This document shows, piece after piece, positions 7,220 through 16,278 of a DNA stretch of 34,738 bases. The stretch is from the NCBI RefSeq assembly GCF_028289705.1, contig NZ_JANQOI010000096.1:1-34738 (forward strand), given 5' to 3'. Position numbers and translations under genes: made by a program. The notes under the pieces were generated by a model. The model searched no databases. It saw only the letters and a list, made by a program, of their open reading frames with translations, and was not told the DNA's origin. The stretch's first letter is position 1, and the number at the start of each line of letters is the position of its first letter. The stretch is from Pelagibius sp. (GTDB lineage Bacteria; Pseudomonadota; Alphaproteobacteria; Kiloniellales; Kiloniellaceae).

Positions 7220-9067
7220 TTAGGACGCTTTGCGGGCCTCCCCGACACCGAGGAAGCCGCCGGATTGGCGTTCCCAGAGGCGGGCGTAGAGGCCGCCGCG
7301 GCGCAGCAGCTCCTCGTGGCTGCCCTGCTCGACGATGCGCCCCTCGTCCATCACCACCAGGCGGTCCAGGGCGGCGATGGTGGAGAGGCGGTGGGCGATG
7401 GCGATTACCGTCTTGCCGGCCATGAGGTTCTTGAGCTGGCCCTGGATCGCCGCCTCGACCTCGGAATCGAGGGCCGAGGTCGCCTCGTCCAGCACCAGGA
7501 TCGGCGCGTCCTTCAGGATCACCCGGGCGATGGCGATGCGCTGGCGCTGACCGCCGGAGAGCTTTACCCCACGCTCGCCGACATGGGCGTCGAAGCCGCG
7601 GCGGCCCTGCATGTCTTCCAGCTCCGGGATGAAGGTGAGGGCCTCGGCCAGTTCCGCCGCCCGGCGCATGTCCGCCTCCGTGGCCTCCGGCCGGCCATAG
7701 AGGATGTTGTCGCGGATCGAGCGGTGCAGCAGCGCGGTGTCCTGGGTGACCATGGCGATCTGCGCGCGCAGGCTTTCCTGGGAAACCTGGGCGATGTCCT
7801 GCCCGTCGATCAGGATGCGCCCGCGCTCCAGGTCGTAGAAGCGCAGCAGCAGGTGGACGAGGGTCGACTTGCCGGCGCCGGAGCGCCCGACGATGCCCAC
7901 CTTCTCCCCCGGGCGCACGCTGAGCGACAGCTCGTCGATCACCCCGCCGGCCTTGCCGTAGTGGAAGCGGATGCCGTCGAAACGGACCTCGCCCTGGTCG
8001 ACGGCCAGAGTCCGCGCGGCCGGGCGATCCTGCACGGTGTAGGGCTGGGAGATGGTCTCGATGCCGTTCTGTACCGTGCCCACGTTCTCGAAGAGGCTGG
8101 TGACGGTGCGCAGGATCCAGCCGGACATCTGGGTCAGGCGGATGATCAGGCTGACGGCGACGGCGATGGCCCCGGTGGTGATGCTGTCGCTCATCCACAG
8201 AAAGATGGCGAGGCCGGAGACCAGCACGATGAGGGCGGTGTTCAAAAGAGTCAGCGCGATGGTCATGCCGATGACCGAACGCATCAGCCGCCGAAAAGCG
8301 CTGGTGTGGCGGCCCACCACCTCGCCGACGAAGTCGTCCTCGCGCTCGCTGTCGGCGAAGAGCTTCACCGATTGGATGTTGGTGTAGCTGTCGACGATGC
8401 GCCCGGTCAGGGCCGAGTTGGCTTCAGAGAGGGCGGCGGATTTCTTGCGCACCGGCGGCACCATGAAATAGACCACCGCGCCGTAGGACAGCATCCAGGC
8501 CAGCACCGGCAGCAGCAGGCGCCAGTCGATGCCGGCGAAGAGGAAGAGGGTGCCGAAGAGATAGATCAGCAGGAACCAGACGCCGTCGATGACGTTCACC
8601 ACGGCATCGCGCAGGGCATGGCCGGTCTGCAGCACCTTCTGGGCGATGCGCCCGGCGAAGTCGTTCTGGAAATAGGCGAGGCTCTGGCGCAGCACATAGC
8701 GGTGGTTCAGCCAGCGCACCCGGTTGGTCAGCCCTGGCACCAGGCTGAGGTTGATCAGGCCGCGGGAGGTCAGGGTGGCGACCGGGCGCAGGATCACCGC
8801 CACGAAGGCCATGGCGAGGAGGCCCCAACTGTGGTCCGCCATGAAGGTCTCGGGCGTGCCTGTCGTCAGCCAGTCGACCAGGGTGCCGAGGAAAGCATAG
8901 AGCGCCAGTTCGGCGATCGCAGCGATGCCGGAGATAATCAGGGTCAGCAGCAGCAGGCCCCTGATGGGGGCGAGGAAGTGGATGAAGAAGGCCCGGGTGC
9001 TGGTCGGCGGGCGTTCGACCGCGGCCGGCGCCAGCGGATCGAAGAGGCGTTCGAAGAAGGCATACAT
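7220..9067 (-). CDS. ABC exporter, fused permease-ATPase half-transporter
   Basis: The 615-residue protein has a type-1 exporter membrane domain (six spans expected within about 25-310) followed by a nucleotide-binding domain. The latter carries Walker A GRSGAGKST (394-402), Q-loop VTQDT (440-444), signature LSGGQ (503-507), Walker B ILVLDEAT (523-530) and the switch His in IAHRLS (H559). It would work as a homodimer in the inner membrane, exporting lipids, drugs or peptides. It belongs to the MsbA/MdlB-like multidrug group; the cargo is unknown. It stands alone, divergent from the DUF2927-like gene with a 139-bp shared upstream region. Confidence 0.93.
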   Translation of the reverse strand: MYAFFERLFDPLAPAAVERPPTSTRAFFIHFLAPIRGLLLLTLIISGIAAIAELALYAFLGTLVDWLTTGTPETFMADHSWGLLAMAFVAVILRPVATLTSRGLINLSLVPGLTNRVRWLNHRYVLRQSLAYFQNDFAGRIAQKVLQTGHALRDAVVNVIDGVWFLLIYLFGTLFLFAGIDWRLLLPVLAWMLSYGAVVYFMVPPVRKKSAALSEANSALTGRIVDSYTNIQSVKLFADSEREDDFVGEVVGRHTSAFRRLMRSVIGMTIALTLLNTALIVLVSGLAIFLWMSDSITTGAIAVAVSLIIRLTQMSGWILRTVTSLFENVGTVQNGIETISQPYTVQDRPAARTLAVDQGEVRFDGIRFHYGKAGGVIDELSLSVRPGEKVGIVGRSGAGKSTLVHLLLRFYDLERGRILIDGQDIAQVSQESLRAQIAMVTQDTALLHRSIRDNILYGRPEATEADMRRAAELAEALTFIPELEDMQGRRGFDAHVGERGVKLSGGQRQRIAIARVILKDAPILVLDEATSALDSEVEAAIQGQLKNLMAGKTVIAIAHRLSTIAALDRLVVMDEGRIVEQGSHEELLRRGGLYARLWERQSGGFLGVGEARKAS

Positions 9068-9206
9068 CTGCGGGGCGGCTCTCCTGGATCGGTTTTCAAG
9101 CGCTGTTCGTTGGCGTCTCCTGCGGACCCAATCTCGGCCCTGGCGCGCTCAGCTTTTGGGCTTAATGTGAGGCGCGGCGGCGGATCGGCAATGGAGGGGC
9201 AGCGCA

Positions 9207-10043
9207 GTGCGAAGGATCATAGCAGCTTCTGCGGCGCCGACCCCTGCGAATTGGGCAGCCCTGTTCCTGTCCTGTCTTCTCCTGACAGCCCTCATGAGCT
9301 GTACTATTGCGACGCCGGCCGATGACGCTGAAACGGAGCGCCTGCTGCGGGACTTCCGTATCCTGGCCTACGGGACGGAGCGGCCGGTTCTCGGCACCGA
9401 CGGGCGGCCCCGGGCGCGGGGCGATACCCTGGCCAAGTGGACGCGGCCGCTTCGGGCCGCCTTGATCGATGGGGACATAGGCAGCGCGGCAGCCGAGCCG
9501 CCGCCTACCTTCCAGGACATGGCCCGGCGCCACCTCGCCGATCTTTCGTCCCTGACCGGCCTCGAGATCACCGCCGCGCGCCCGGGCGAGGCGAACCTGC
9601 TGATCTTTCTGGCCGACGATCCCTTCGCCGCAGCAAGGCGGCATCGCGCCCTCTTCGCCCACAAGATTGCGGACCCCAGGCAGTTCGATGCGCTGCTGGC
9701 GGCGATGGAGCCCTCGGCCACCTGTTTCGGCTTCCTCTGGGGCGGCTGGCCCAGCGGCCGCAGCATCGACTTTGCGGTCGCCTTTATCCGCGGCGGCCGC
9801 GGCGAGCGGACCGTGAAGGGGTGCCTGGTGCAGGAGGTGACCCAGGTCCTGGGCCTGATGAACGATCTCGATCGCTCGGCGGCCTCCATCTTCAGCGATT
9901 CCGGTCGTCAGATCGCCTTGACCGAGCGGGACCGGCTGCTGCTGCGGCTGCTCTACGACCCCCGCCTGCGCCCTGGTATGTCCTGGGCCGAAGCGGAACC
10001 CCTGGCACGGCAGGCCCTGCGAGCGTTGCGGCGGGGCGGCTGA
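9207..10043 (+). CDS. DUF2927-like exported protein
   Basis: The 278-residue product starts at a GTG with GGAGGGG upstream. It has an N-terminal signal sequence (WAALFLSCLLLTALMSC, possible lipobox Cys32). Family-like landmarks are the YGTERPVLGTDGRPRARGDTLAKWTRPL segment, CLVQEVTQVLGLMNDLDRSAASIFSD and LTERDRLLLRLLYDPRLRPGMSW. These resemble the DUF2927 group, whose QExxQxLGLxND motif looks like a degenerate zincin (HExxH) site. Function is unknown; a cell-envelope role is inferred from export. The next gene starts 99 bp later after a small hairpin (CGAGAC/GTCTCG, 10059-10076), so co-transcription is uncertain. Confidence 0.75.
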   Translation: MRRIIAASAAPTPANWAALFLSCLLLTALMSCTIATPADDAETERLLRDFRILAYGTERPVLGTDGRPRARGDTLAKWTRPLRAALIDGDIGSAAAEPPPTFQDMARRHLADLSSLTGLEITAARPGEANLLIFLADDPFAAARRHRALFAHKIADPRQFDALLAAMEPSATCFGFLWGGWPSGRSIDFAVAFIRGGRGERTVKGCLVQEVTQVLGLMNDLDRSAASIFSDSGRQIALTERDRLLLRLLYDPRLRPGMSWAEAEPLARQALRALRRGG

Positions 10044-10142
10044 TTGCCTCTGCAAGGGCGAGACCCTAGAGTCTCGGAACCGTCACTGACGGCCCGGGCG
10101 TAGGCTGCGGCCGGCGAGATGGCGAGGAAGAACGGGGGACGC

Positions 10143-11378
10143 ATGGGCCAGATTCTGTTCGAAAACTGCAGGCTGTTCGACGGTCTGGGATCGGAGCTCC
10201 TGGAGGACCGGCACGTTCTGGTCGAAGGGGAGCGGATCAAGGAGGTCGCGGACCGGCCGATCTCCGCCGACGGTGCGGAGGTCGTCGACCTGGCCGGGCG
10301 CACCCTGATGCCGGGGCTGATCGACGCTCACTTCCATGCCTTCGCGGCGGATCCGGATTTCGCAAAGATGGAGGCCATGCCGCGCTCCCTGCTGGCCCAG
10401 CACGCGCGCAAGCTGTTGGAGGCCGCGCTGCTGCGCGGCTTCACCACGGTGCGCGATGCCGGCGGGGCGGACTATGGCCTCGCCCTGGCCATCAAGGCGG
10501 GCCTCATCAAGGGGCCGCGCCTGTTCTATTCGGGCCGGGCCCTCACGCAGACCGGCGGACACGCGGACTTCCGCGCGCTCGAGGACCACTCCGCGTTCTG
10601 CTTCTGCGGCCAGGGCAGCCGGATCTTCGGGGTCATCGCCGACGGCGTGCCGGCGGTGCGCCAGGCGGCGCGCGAAGAGCTGCGCAGGGGTGCGACCCAG
10701 ATCAAGATCATGGCCTCCGGCGGCGTCGCCTCGCCGAGCGACCCCATCTGGAACCTGCAGTATTCGGAAGAGGAGATCCGCGCCATCGTCTGGGAGGCCG
10801 CGTCCTGGCGCACCTATGTCATGGCCCATGCCTACACGCCGGAAGCGATTTCGCGCTGCGTCCAGTTCGGCGTGCGCTCCATCGAACACGCGAATTTGAT
10901 CGACGAGCCGACGGCGGCGCTCTGTGCGGCCGAAGGCGCCTATGTGGTGCCGACGCTGGTGACCTATGACGCGCTGCACCGTTTCGGCCCCGAGCTCGGC
11001 CTGCCGGCGGTGAGCCAGGAGAAGCTGAAGGACGTGCGCGAAGCGGGGCTGACCTCCCTGGAGATCCTCAAGGCCGCCGGCGTGAAGATGGGCTTCGGCA
11101 CGGATTTGCTCGGGGACATGCAGGTCCATCAGGCCCAGGAGTTCGAGATCCGCGCGGAGGTGCTGTCGCCCGCTGAAGTGCTGCGTTCCGCCACCTCGGC
11201 GAATGCCGCCCTGATGAACGCGGAAGGTGAACTGGGGGTGGTCGCGCCCGGGGGGCAGGCCGATCTCATCGTAGTCGATGGCGATCCTCTCGCGGACCTT
11301 TCGCTGCTGCAACATCAGGGGGCCCGGATACCGGTGATCCTGAAGGCCGGGGCTTTCGCAAAGCGGGAGCTTGTCTAG
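10143..11378 (+). CDS. Metal-dependent amidohydrolase (imidazolonepropionase/prolidase-like)
   Basis: The 411-residue product belongs to the amidohydrolase superfamily. The DAHFHA motif (H63, H65) binds the first metal. IKIMASGG carries the likely carboxylated bridging Lys, followed by MAHAYT and SIEHAN His ligands and the GFGTDLLG Asp. The C-terminal GQADLIVVDGDPL closes the composite beta-sandwich. Close relatives hydrolyse Xaa-Pro or Xaa-Arg/Lys dipeptides or cyclic amides. No signal peptide, so cytoplasmic. I prefer the ATG at 10143 (GGGGGA four bases upstream) to one at 10119. It precedes a dipeptide ABC transporter on the same strand, which fits hydrolysis of the imported substrate. Confidence 0.88.
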   Translation: MGQILFENCRLFDGLGSELLEDRHVLVEGERIKEVADRPISADGAEVVDLAGRTLMPGLIDAHFHAFAADPDFAKMEAMPRSLLAQHARKLLEAALLRGFTTVRDAGGADYGLALAIKAGLIKGPRLFYSGRALTQTGGHADFRALEDHSAFCFCGQGSRIFGVIADGVPAVRQAAREELRRGATQIKIMASGGVASPSDPIWNLQYSEEEIRAIVWEAASWRTYVMAHAYTPEAISRCVQFGVRSIEHANLIDEPTAALCAAEGAYVVPTLVTYDALHRFGPELGLPAVSQEKLKDVREAGLTSLEILKAAGVKMGFGTDLLGDMQVHQAQEFEIRAEVLSPAEVLRSATSANAALMNAEGELGVVAPGGQADLIVVDGDPLADLSLLQHQGARIPVILKAGAFAKRELV

Positions 11379-11558
11379 CGGGGGCAACCACAGGCCGACG
11401 GCCTCCTCCGGCGTCTCCAAGCAGCTTGTGAAAACGGCCTGCCTCGTACTAGGCTGAGCGCCACACAAGACACGAAACCCCAGTATTTTTCAGGCCTTGC
11501 CGCCTGACGCCGCAATGCATGGGGGCTTATGCACAGGGACGTAGATAGGGAGACAGCA

Positions 11559-13166
11559 ATGTTATTGCGACAGAGAACGAGTCTGCGGCGCGGCCTTATG
11601 GCGGCTGTCGCCGGGGCGGCGCTGGTCGTGAGTGGCGGCTTGGCCGAGGCCAAGACCTTCAAATGGGCCTTTCAGGGCGATGTGCAGACCATGGACCCCC
11701 ATGGCCTGTTCGAGACCATGACCCTGGGCTTTCAGTCGAATTTCTATGAGGGGCTGGTCACCCGGACACCAGATCTGGAACTGGTGCCGGCCCTGGCCAC
11801 CTCCTGGGAGAACGTCAAGCCGGACACCTGGCGCTTCACCCTGCGCCAGGGCGTGACGTTCCAGAACGGCAACGCCTTCAATGCCGATGACGTGATCTTC
11901 TCCGTCGAGCGCATTCGCAGTGAAGGCTCCGACATCAAGGTGGTGGCGGGATTGATCAAGGATGCGGTCAAGGTCGACGACTATACGGTCGACATTGTGA
12001 CCCCCCAGCCCAATCCGATCCTGCCCCTGCAGCTCGAGATCTTCTACATCATGGACCGGGAGTGGTCCGAGGAGCACAACACCACCGAGGCCACAAACGT
12101 CAAGGGCGACGATCAGGGCAACTACGCCAACATCAACGCCAACGGCACCGGGCCCTACATGGTCAAGGAACGCCAGCCCGATGTGAAGACGGTGCTGGTG
12201 CCCAATCCGAACTGGTGGGGCCGGAACGAGAGCAACATCACGGAAGCGGTCTTCACTCCAATCAGCCAGGACGCGACCCGGGTGGCGGCTCTGATCTCCG
12301 GCGACGTGCACATGGCCTATCCGGTTCCGGTTCAGGACTGGAAACGGCTTGAAGACGCTGCCGGCGTCTCACCCCTGACCGGCCCAGAGGCCCGCACCAT
12401 CTTCCTCGGCTTCGATCAGTCCCGCGACGAACTCCTGTACTCCAACATCAAGGGCAAGAACCCCTTCAAGGACCAGCGCGTCCGTCAAGCCTTCTATCAG
12501 GCCATCGACATCGAGGCGATCAGGAAGAAGGTGATGCGCGGGTCGGCCACGCCGTCGAATCTCATGGTGGCGCCGCAGATCAACGGCTTCAACGCCGCGC
12601 TCAACGACCGCCGGCCCTTTGACGTGGCAGCGGCCAGGGCGCTGATGACGGAGGCCGGTTATCCCGACGGCTTCGAGGTCACCATGGACTGCCCCAACGA
12701 CCGCTACGTGAATGACGAGCGCATCTGCCAGGCGGTGGCCTCCATGCTGGCGAAGATCGGTGTGAAGGTGGACCTGCTGGCGCAGACCAAGTCGAAGTAC
12801 TTCGGCAAGGTGCTGGCGCAGAACGACTACGACACCAGCTTCTTCCTACTCGGCTGGACGCCCTCAACCTTCGACTCGCAGAATCCGATCTCCTCGCTCA
12901 TGTCCTGCCGTGAGGACGGCAAGGGTGCCTTCAATCTGGGCGGATACTGCAACAAGCGGGTGACCGAACTGGCCGACCTGATCCAGGTGGAGGTCGATCA
13001 GGAAAAGCGCCAGGCACTGATCGACGAGGCTTTCAGAATCCACTCGGAAGAGGTGGGCCACATCCCCCTGCACCAGCAGCCCCTGTCCTGGGGCGTGAGT
13101 GACGGCGCCACCGTCGCGCAGCGGGCGGACAACGTCTTTCACCTGCAGTACGTCACGGTGAAGTAA
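11559..13166 (+). CDS. Peptide-type ABC transporter substrate-binding protein (family 5)
   Basis: The 535-residue product has a signal peptide (RRGLMAAVAGAALVVSGGLAEA) and the standard family 5 features. These are KWAFQGDVQTMDPHGLFE at the mature N-terminus, FYEGLVTRTPDLELVPALATSWE, WRFTLRQGVTFQNGNAFNADDVIFS and the C-lobe VRQAFYQAIDIEAIRKKV. It captures di- or oligopeptides or related compounds in the periplasm and hands them to the permeases encoded directly downstream. The ATG at 11559 follows GGGAG at a 7-nt spacing and is preferred over 11529. A strong hairpin separates it from the permease genes, a usual device for making more receptor than membrane parts. Confidence 0.92.
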   Translation: MLLRQRTSLRRGLMAAVAGAALVVSGGLAEAKTFKWAFQGDVQTMDPHGLFETMTLGFQSNFYEGLVTRTPDLELVPALATSWENVKPDTWRFTLRQGVTFQNGNAFNADDVIFSVERIRSEGSDIKVVAGLIKDAVKVDDYTVDIVTPQPNPILPLQLEIFYIMDREWSEEHNTTEATNVKGDDQGNYANINANGTGPYMVKERQPDVKTVLVPNPNWWGRNESNITEAVFTPISQDATRVAALISGDVHMAYPVPVQDWKRLEDAAGVSPLTGPEARTIFLGFDQSRDELLYSNIKGKNPFKDQRVRQAFYQAIDIEAIRKKVMRGSATPSNLMVAPQINGFNAALNDRRPFDVAAARALMTEAGYPDGFEVTMDCPNDRYVNDERICQAVASMLAKIGVKVDLLAQTKSKYFGKVLAQNDYDTSFFLLGWTPSTFDSQNPISSLMSCREDGKGAFNLGGYCNKRVTELADLIQVEVDQEKRQALIDEAFRIHSEEVGHIPLHQQPLSWGVSDGATVAQRADNVFHLQYVTVK

Positions 13167-13180
13167 GACGCACCATGGCC

Positions 13181-13211
13181 AGGGGCCCGGACTCACGCGG
13201 TCCGGGCCCCT
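13181..13211 (+). terminator. Attenuating hairpin between receptor and permease genes
   Basis: A 12-bp perfect stem (AGGGGCCCGGAC / GTCCGGGCCCCT) with a 7-base loop is followed only by CTT. It lies 14 bp after the receptor gene stop and 21 bp before the permease ATG. Lacking a full T-run, it more likely gives partial termination and protects the receptor mRNA 3' end. Confidence 0.7.
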
Positions 13212-13232
13212 CTTGCCGGGGGTCCTGATCTT

Positions 13233-14258
13233 ATGATCGCCTTCGTCGTCCGACGGCTCCTGCAGTCCATCCTGGTGATGCTGGCGGTCGGCTTCATTGC
13301 CTTCTCGCTGTTCACCTACGTCGGCGATCCGATCAACAACATGGTCGGCCAGGACACCACCCTGGAGCAGCGCCAGGAGCTGCGTGAGCGTCTCGGCCTC
13401 GACGATCCCTTCGTCATCCAGTACGGCCGCTTTCTGATCAAAGCGGTGCAGGGCGACTTCGGCATCTCCTACCGCCACCGCCGGCCGGTCTCGGACCTCA
13501 TCGCCGAACGCATTCCGGCGACTCTGGAGCTTTCCTTCGTCGCCGCCCTGCTGGCGCTGTTCATCGGCGTGCCCATGGGGGTCTATACCGGCCTGCACCG
13601 GCGCGGCTTTCTCTCCCAGGTCTTTCTCACGGTCTCGCTGGTCGGCATCTCGCTGCCGACCTTTCTGATCGGCATCCTGTTGATCCTGATCTTCGGGGTG
13701 ATGTCCCAGGACATCAATCTGGCGCTGGGTTTCTCGCTGCTGCCGCAGCTTCCCACCTTCGGACGCGGCGAGACGGTTCAGCTCGGCTGGTGGTCCACCG
13801 GCTTCCTCACCGAATCCGGGCTGCTGGCGCTGATCCTGCCCTCGATCACCCTGGCGCTGTTCCAGATGACCCTGATCATGCGGCTGGTGCGCTCGGAGAT
13901 GCTGGAGGTGCTGCGCACCGATTACATCAAGTTCGCCCGCGCCCGCGGCCTGACCAACCGGGCCGTCAACTTCGGCCATGCGCTGAAGAACACCCTGGTG
14001 CCGGTGATCACCATCACCGGTCTGCAGCTCGGCTCCATCATCGCCTTCGCCCTGATCACCGAACAGGTCTTCCAGTGGCCGGGCATGGGGTTGCTGTTCA
14101 TCCAGGCGATCAACGAAGTCGATATCCCAGTCATGGCCTCCTACCTGATGATGATCGGCTTCTTCTTCGTGGTCATAAACCTGATCGTCGACCTGCTGTA
14201 CTACGTGGTCGATCCGCGCCTGCGCGCCGACAAGGCCGTGGCCGGCGGGCACCAGTAG
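13233..14258 (+). CDS. Peptide ABC transporter permease, DppB-like
   Basis: The 341-residue integral membrane protein carries the DppB/OppB signature. It starts MIAFVVRRLLQSILVMLAVGFIAFSLF (first span), has the periplasmic loop with GDPINNM and LGLDDPFVIQYGRFL, and then the later spans. The EAA loop (RTDYIKFARARGLTNRAVNFGHALKNTL) contacts the ATPase. With the DppC-like protein it forms the heterodimeric channel of a type I importer. The next gene's GTG is 9 bp past the stop. It is read from the same transcript as the receptor gene, beyond the attenuator. Confidence 0.93.
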   Translation: MIAFVVRRLLQSILVMLAVGFIAFSLFTYVGDPINNMVGQDTTLEQRQELRERLGLDDPFVIQYGRFLIKAVQGDFGISYRHRRPVSDLIAERIPATLELSFVAALLALFIGVPMGVYTGLHRRGFLSQVFLTVSLVGISLPTFLIGILLILIFGVMSQDINLALGFSLLPQLPTFGRGETVQLGWWSTGFLTESGLLALILPSITLALFQMTLIMRLVRSEMLEVLRTDYIKFARARGLTNRAVNFGHALKNTLVPVITITGLQLGSIIAFALITEQVFQWPGMGLLFIQAINEVDIPVMASYLMMIGFFFVVINLIVDLLYYVVDPRLRADKAVAGGHQ

Positions 14259-14267
14259 GGGGACGCC

Positions 14268-15236
14268 GTGGCGGTCGAACAGGAAAAGCGGATGGCGGTG
14301 GAGGCGGGGGCTGCCGCGCGCCTCGCCGATGCCCTCAGGCGCTTCTTCGACGGCGACATCTGGTACTCCTTCACCCGCTCGCCGGTGATTATCGTTTCGG
14401 CGGTCATCACGGCGCTCTTCGTGGTCTCGGCAGTCTTCGCGCCTCTGGTCGCCCCGCACAATCCCTTCGACCTCGCCTCCATCGACCTGCTCGATTCCTT
14501 CATTCCGCCGGTCTGGCTCGCCGACGGCGACCCGCGGTTTCTGCTCGGCACCGACGATCAGGGCCGCGGCATTCTCTCGACCATCATTTACGGCGCGCGC
14601 ATCTCGCTGGGCGTCGGCTTCGCCTCGGTGCTCTTCGCCATGGTGCTCGGCATCGCTCTCGGCCTGATCAGCGGCTATTTCGGCGGGACCGTCGATGCCG
14701 TCATCATGCGCATCGCCGACGTGCAGCTCACCTTTCCGGCGATCCTCATCGCGCTGCTGATCGACGGGCTGGCGCGTGCCGTCCTGCCGCGGGACTTCCA
14801 CGGGGAGGTCTGGTTCTACGTTCTGGTTCTGGCCATCGGCCTGTCCTTCTGGGTGCAGTACGCGCGCACGGTGCGCGGATCGGCCATGGTGGAGCGCAAC
14901 AAGGAGTATGTGCAGGCCGCCCGGGTGATCGGCATTCCGCCGGTTCTAATCATGCTGCGCCACGTGCTGCCCAACGTCATGGGGCCGGTGCTGGTGATCG
15001 CCACCATCAATCTGGCCATCGCGGTGATCACCGAGGCGACGCTCTCCTTCCTCGGCGTCGGCGTGCCGCTGACCTCGCCGTCGCTGGGCACCCTGATCCG
15101 CGTTGGCAACGACTTCCTCTTCTCCGGGGAATGGTGGATCACCATCTTCCCCGGCGCCGCCCTGGCGATCCTGGTGCTGGCGGTCAACCTGCTGGGCGAT
15201 TGGCTGCGCGACGCCCTCAATCCCAAGCTCCGTTAG
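14268..15236 (+). CDS. Peptide ABC transporter permease, DppC-like
   Basis: The 322-residue protein is the second channel subunit. It begins at a GTG behind GGGGGA, with a hydrophilic ~30-residue cytosolic N-terminus. The first span is near 43-65 and leads into the family motif FLLGTDDQGRGILSTIIYGARISL. The EAA loop is RNKEYVQAARVIGIPPVLIMLRHVLPNV, and the C-terminal span ends LLGDWLRDALNPKLR. It pairs with the DppB-like permease and docks on the ATPases encoded next, 7 bp downstream. The stretch around RAVLPRDFHGEVWF is a longer than usual periplasmic insert seen in some alphaproteobacterial members. Confidence 0.93.
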   Translation: MAVEQEKRMAVEAGAAARLADALRRFFDGDIWYSFTRSPVIIVSAVITALFVVSAVFAPLVAPHNPFDLASIDLLDSFIPPVWLADGDPRFLLGTDDQGRGILSTIIYGARISLGVGFASVLFAMVLGIALGLISGYFGGTVDAVIMRIADVQLTFPAILIALLIDGLARAVLPRDFHGEVWFYVLVLAIGLSFWVQYARTVRGSAMVERNKEYVQAARVIGIPPVLIMLRHVLPNVMGPVLVIATINLAIAVITEATLSFLGVGVPLTSPSLGTLIRVGNDFLFSGEWWITIFPGAALAILVLAVNLLGDWLRDALNPKLR

Positions 15237-15243
15237 GGCCGGC

Positions 15244-16278
15244 ATGAGCGGCGCAGTGCAAGACCGGCTCCCCGGCAACCAGCCGCTCCTGCAGGTGGAC
15301 CGACTGCGCATCGAGATCCCGAACCGCCGCGGCACCCTGCTGGCGGTGGACGACGTTTCCTTCCACATCAACGAGGGCGAGGTTCTGGGCGTGGTCGGCG
15401 AGTCCGGGGCCGGCAAGTCGCTCACCGGTTCCGCCATCATCGGCCTGCTGGAGCCGCCCTGCCACATCGCCGGCGGCCAAATCCATCTGGCCGGCCGGCG
15501 CATCGACAATCTGTCCTACGAACAAATGCGGCGCATCCGCGGGCGGGAGATCGGCATGGTCTTTCAGGACCCGCTGACCTCCCTGAACCCGCTCTACACC
15601 GTCGGCCGGCAGTTGACCGAGACGATCCTGACCCATACCGACCTCGGCGAGAAGGCGGCGCGCGCCCGGGCCATCGAGCTGTTGCAGGAGGTCGGCATAC
15701 CCGCCGCCGCCGAACGGATCGACCAGTATCCGCATCAGTTCTCCGGCGGCATGCGTCAGCGGGTGGTGATTGCGCTGGCGCTCTGCATCAACCCGCGCCT
15801 GATCATCGCCGATGAGCCGACCACGGCGCTGGACGTGTCGATCCAGGCCCAGATCATCGCCGTTCTGAAGAAGCTTTGCCGCGAGCACGGCGCGGCGGTG
15901 ATGCTGGTGACCCACGACATGGGGGTGATCGCCGAAACCGCCGACCGGGTCGCGGTCATGTATGCCGGGCGCATCGTGGAGGTGGGACCGGTGGCCGATG
16001 TCGTGCTGCGCGCGCAGCATCCCTATACCGCCGGGCTGATGGGCTCGATCCCCCTGGTCGGCCACGACGTCGAGGCCCTGACCCAGATCGACGGCGCCAT
16101 GCCGCGGCTCAACGCCATCCCCGCCGGCTGCGCCTTCAACCCGCGCTGTCCGCGCGCCTTCGAGCGCTGCCGCCGGGAGCGCCCGGAGCTGCAGCCGGTG
16201 GGCGCCACCCAGGCGGCCTGCTGGCTCTACGACGAAGAGCAGGCGCGCCCGGCCCGGGGAAGCGGCACCCATGGCTGA
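15244..16278 (+). CDS. Peptide ABC transporter ATPase, DppD-like
   Basis: The 344-residue ATPase has Walker A GESGAGKS (52-59), Q-loop VFQDP (106-110), signature FSGGM (166-170), Walker B LIIADEPT (186-193) and the H-loop THDMG. The C-terminal oligopeptide-transporter extension contains the CAFNPRCPRAFERC cysteines that can hold an iron-sulfur cluster in this family. An in-frame extension runs upstream into the DppC-like gene, but the ATG at 15244 gives the normal family N-terminus (LLQVDRLRIEIP). Its 3' end overlaps the next gene by 8 bp, indicating coupled translation. Confidence 0.93.
   Translation: MSGAVQDRLPGNQPLLQVDRLRIEIPNRRGTLLAVDDVSFHINEGEVLGVVGESGAGKSLTGSAIIGLLEPPCHIAGGQIHLAGRRIDNLSYEQMRRIRGREIGMVFQDPLTSLNPLYTVGRQLTETILTHTDLGEKAARARAIELLQEVGIPAAAERIDQYPHQFSGGMRQRVVIALALCINPRLIIADEPTTALDVSIQAQIIAVLKKLCREHGAAVMLVTHDMGVIAETADRVAVMYAGRIVEVGPVADVVLRAQHPYTAGLMGSIPLVGHDVEALTQIDGAMPRLNAIPAGCAFNPRCPRAFERCRRERPELQPVGATQAACWLYDEEQARPARGSGTHG

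Noticed and set aside
7034-9325. Long open frame on the plus strand (763 codons) opposite the ABC exporter
   Set aside because: It overlaps the exporter fully and the ends of two real genes. The composition is typical of antisense frames in GC-rich DNA, and there is no ribosome-binding site or motif.
12864-14801. Long open frame on the minus strand (645 codons) opposite the DppB/DppC genes
   Set aside because: It is antisense to two permease genes with clear family motifs. The product is a charged, Asp/Gln/His-rich string without any domain.
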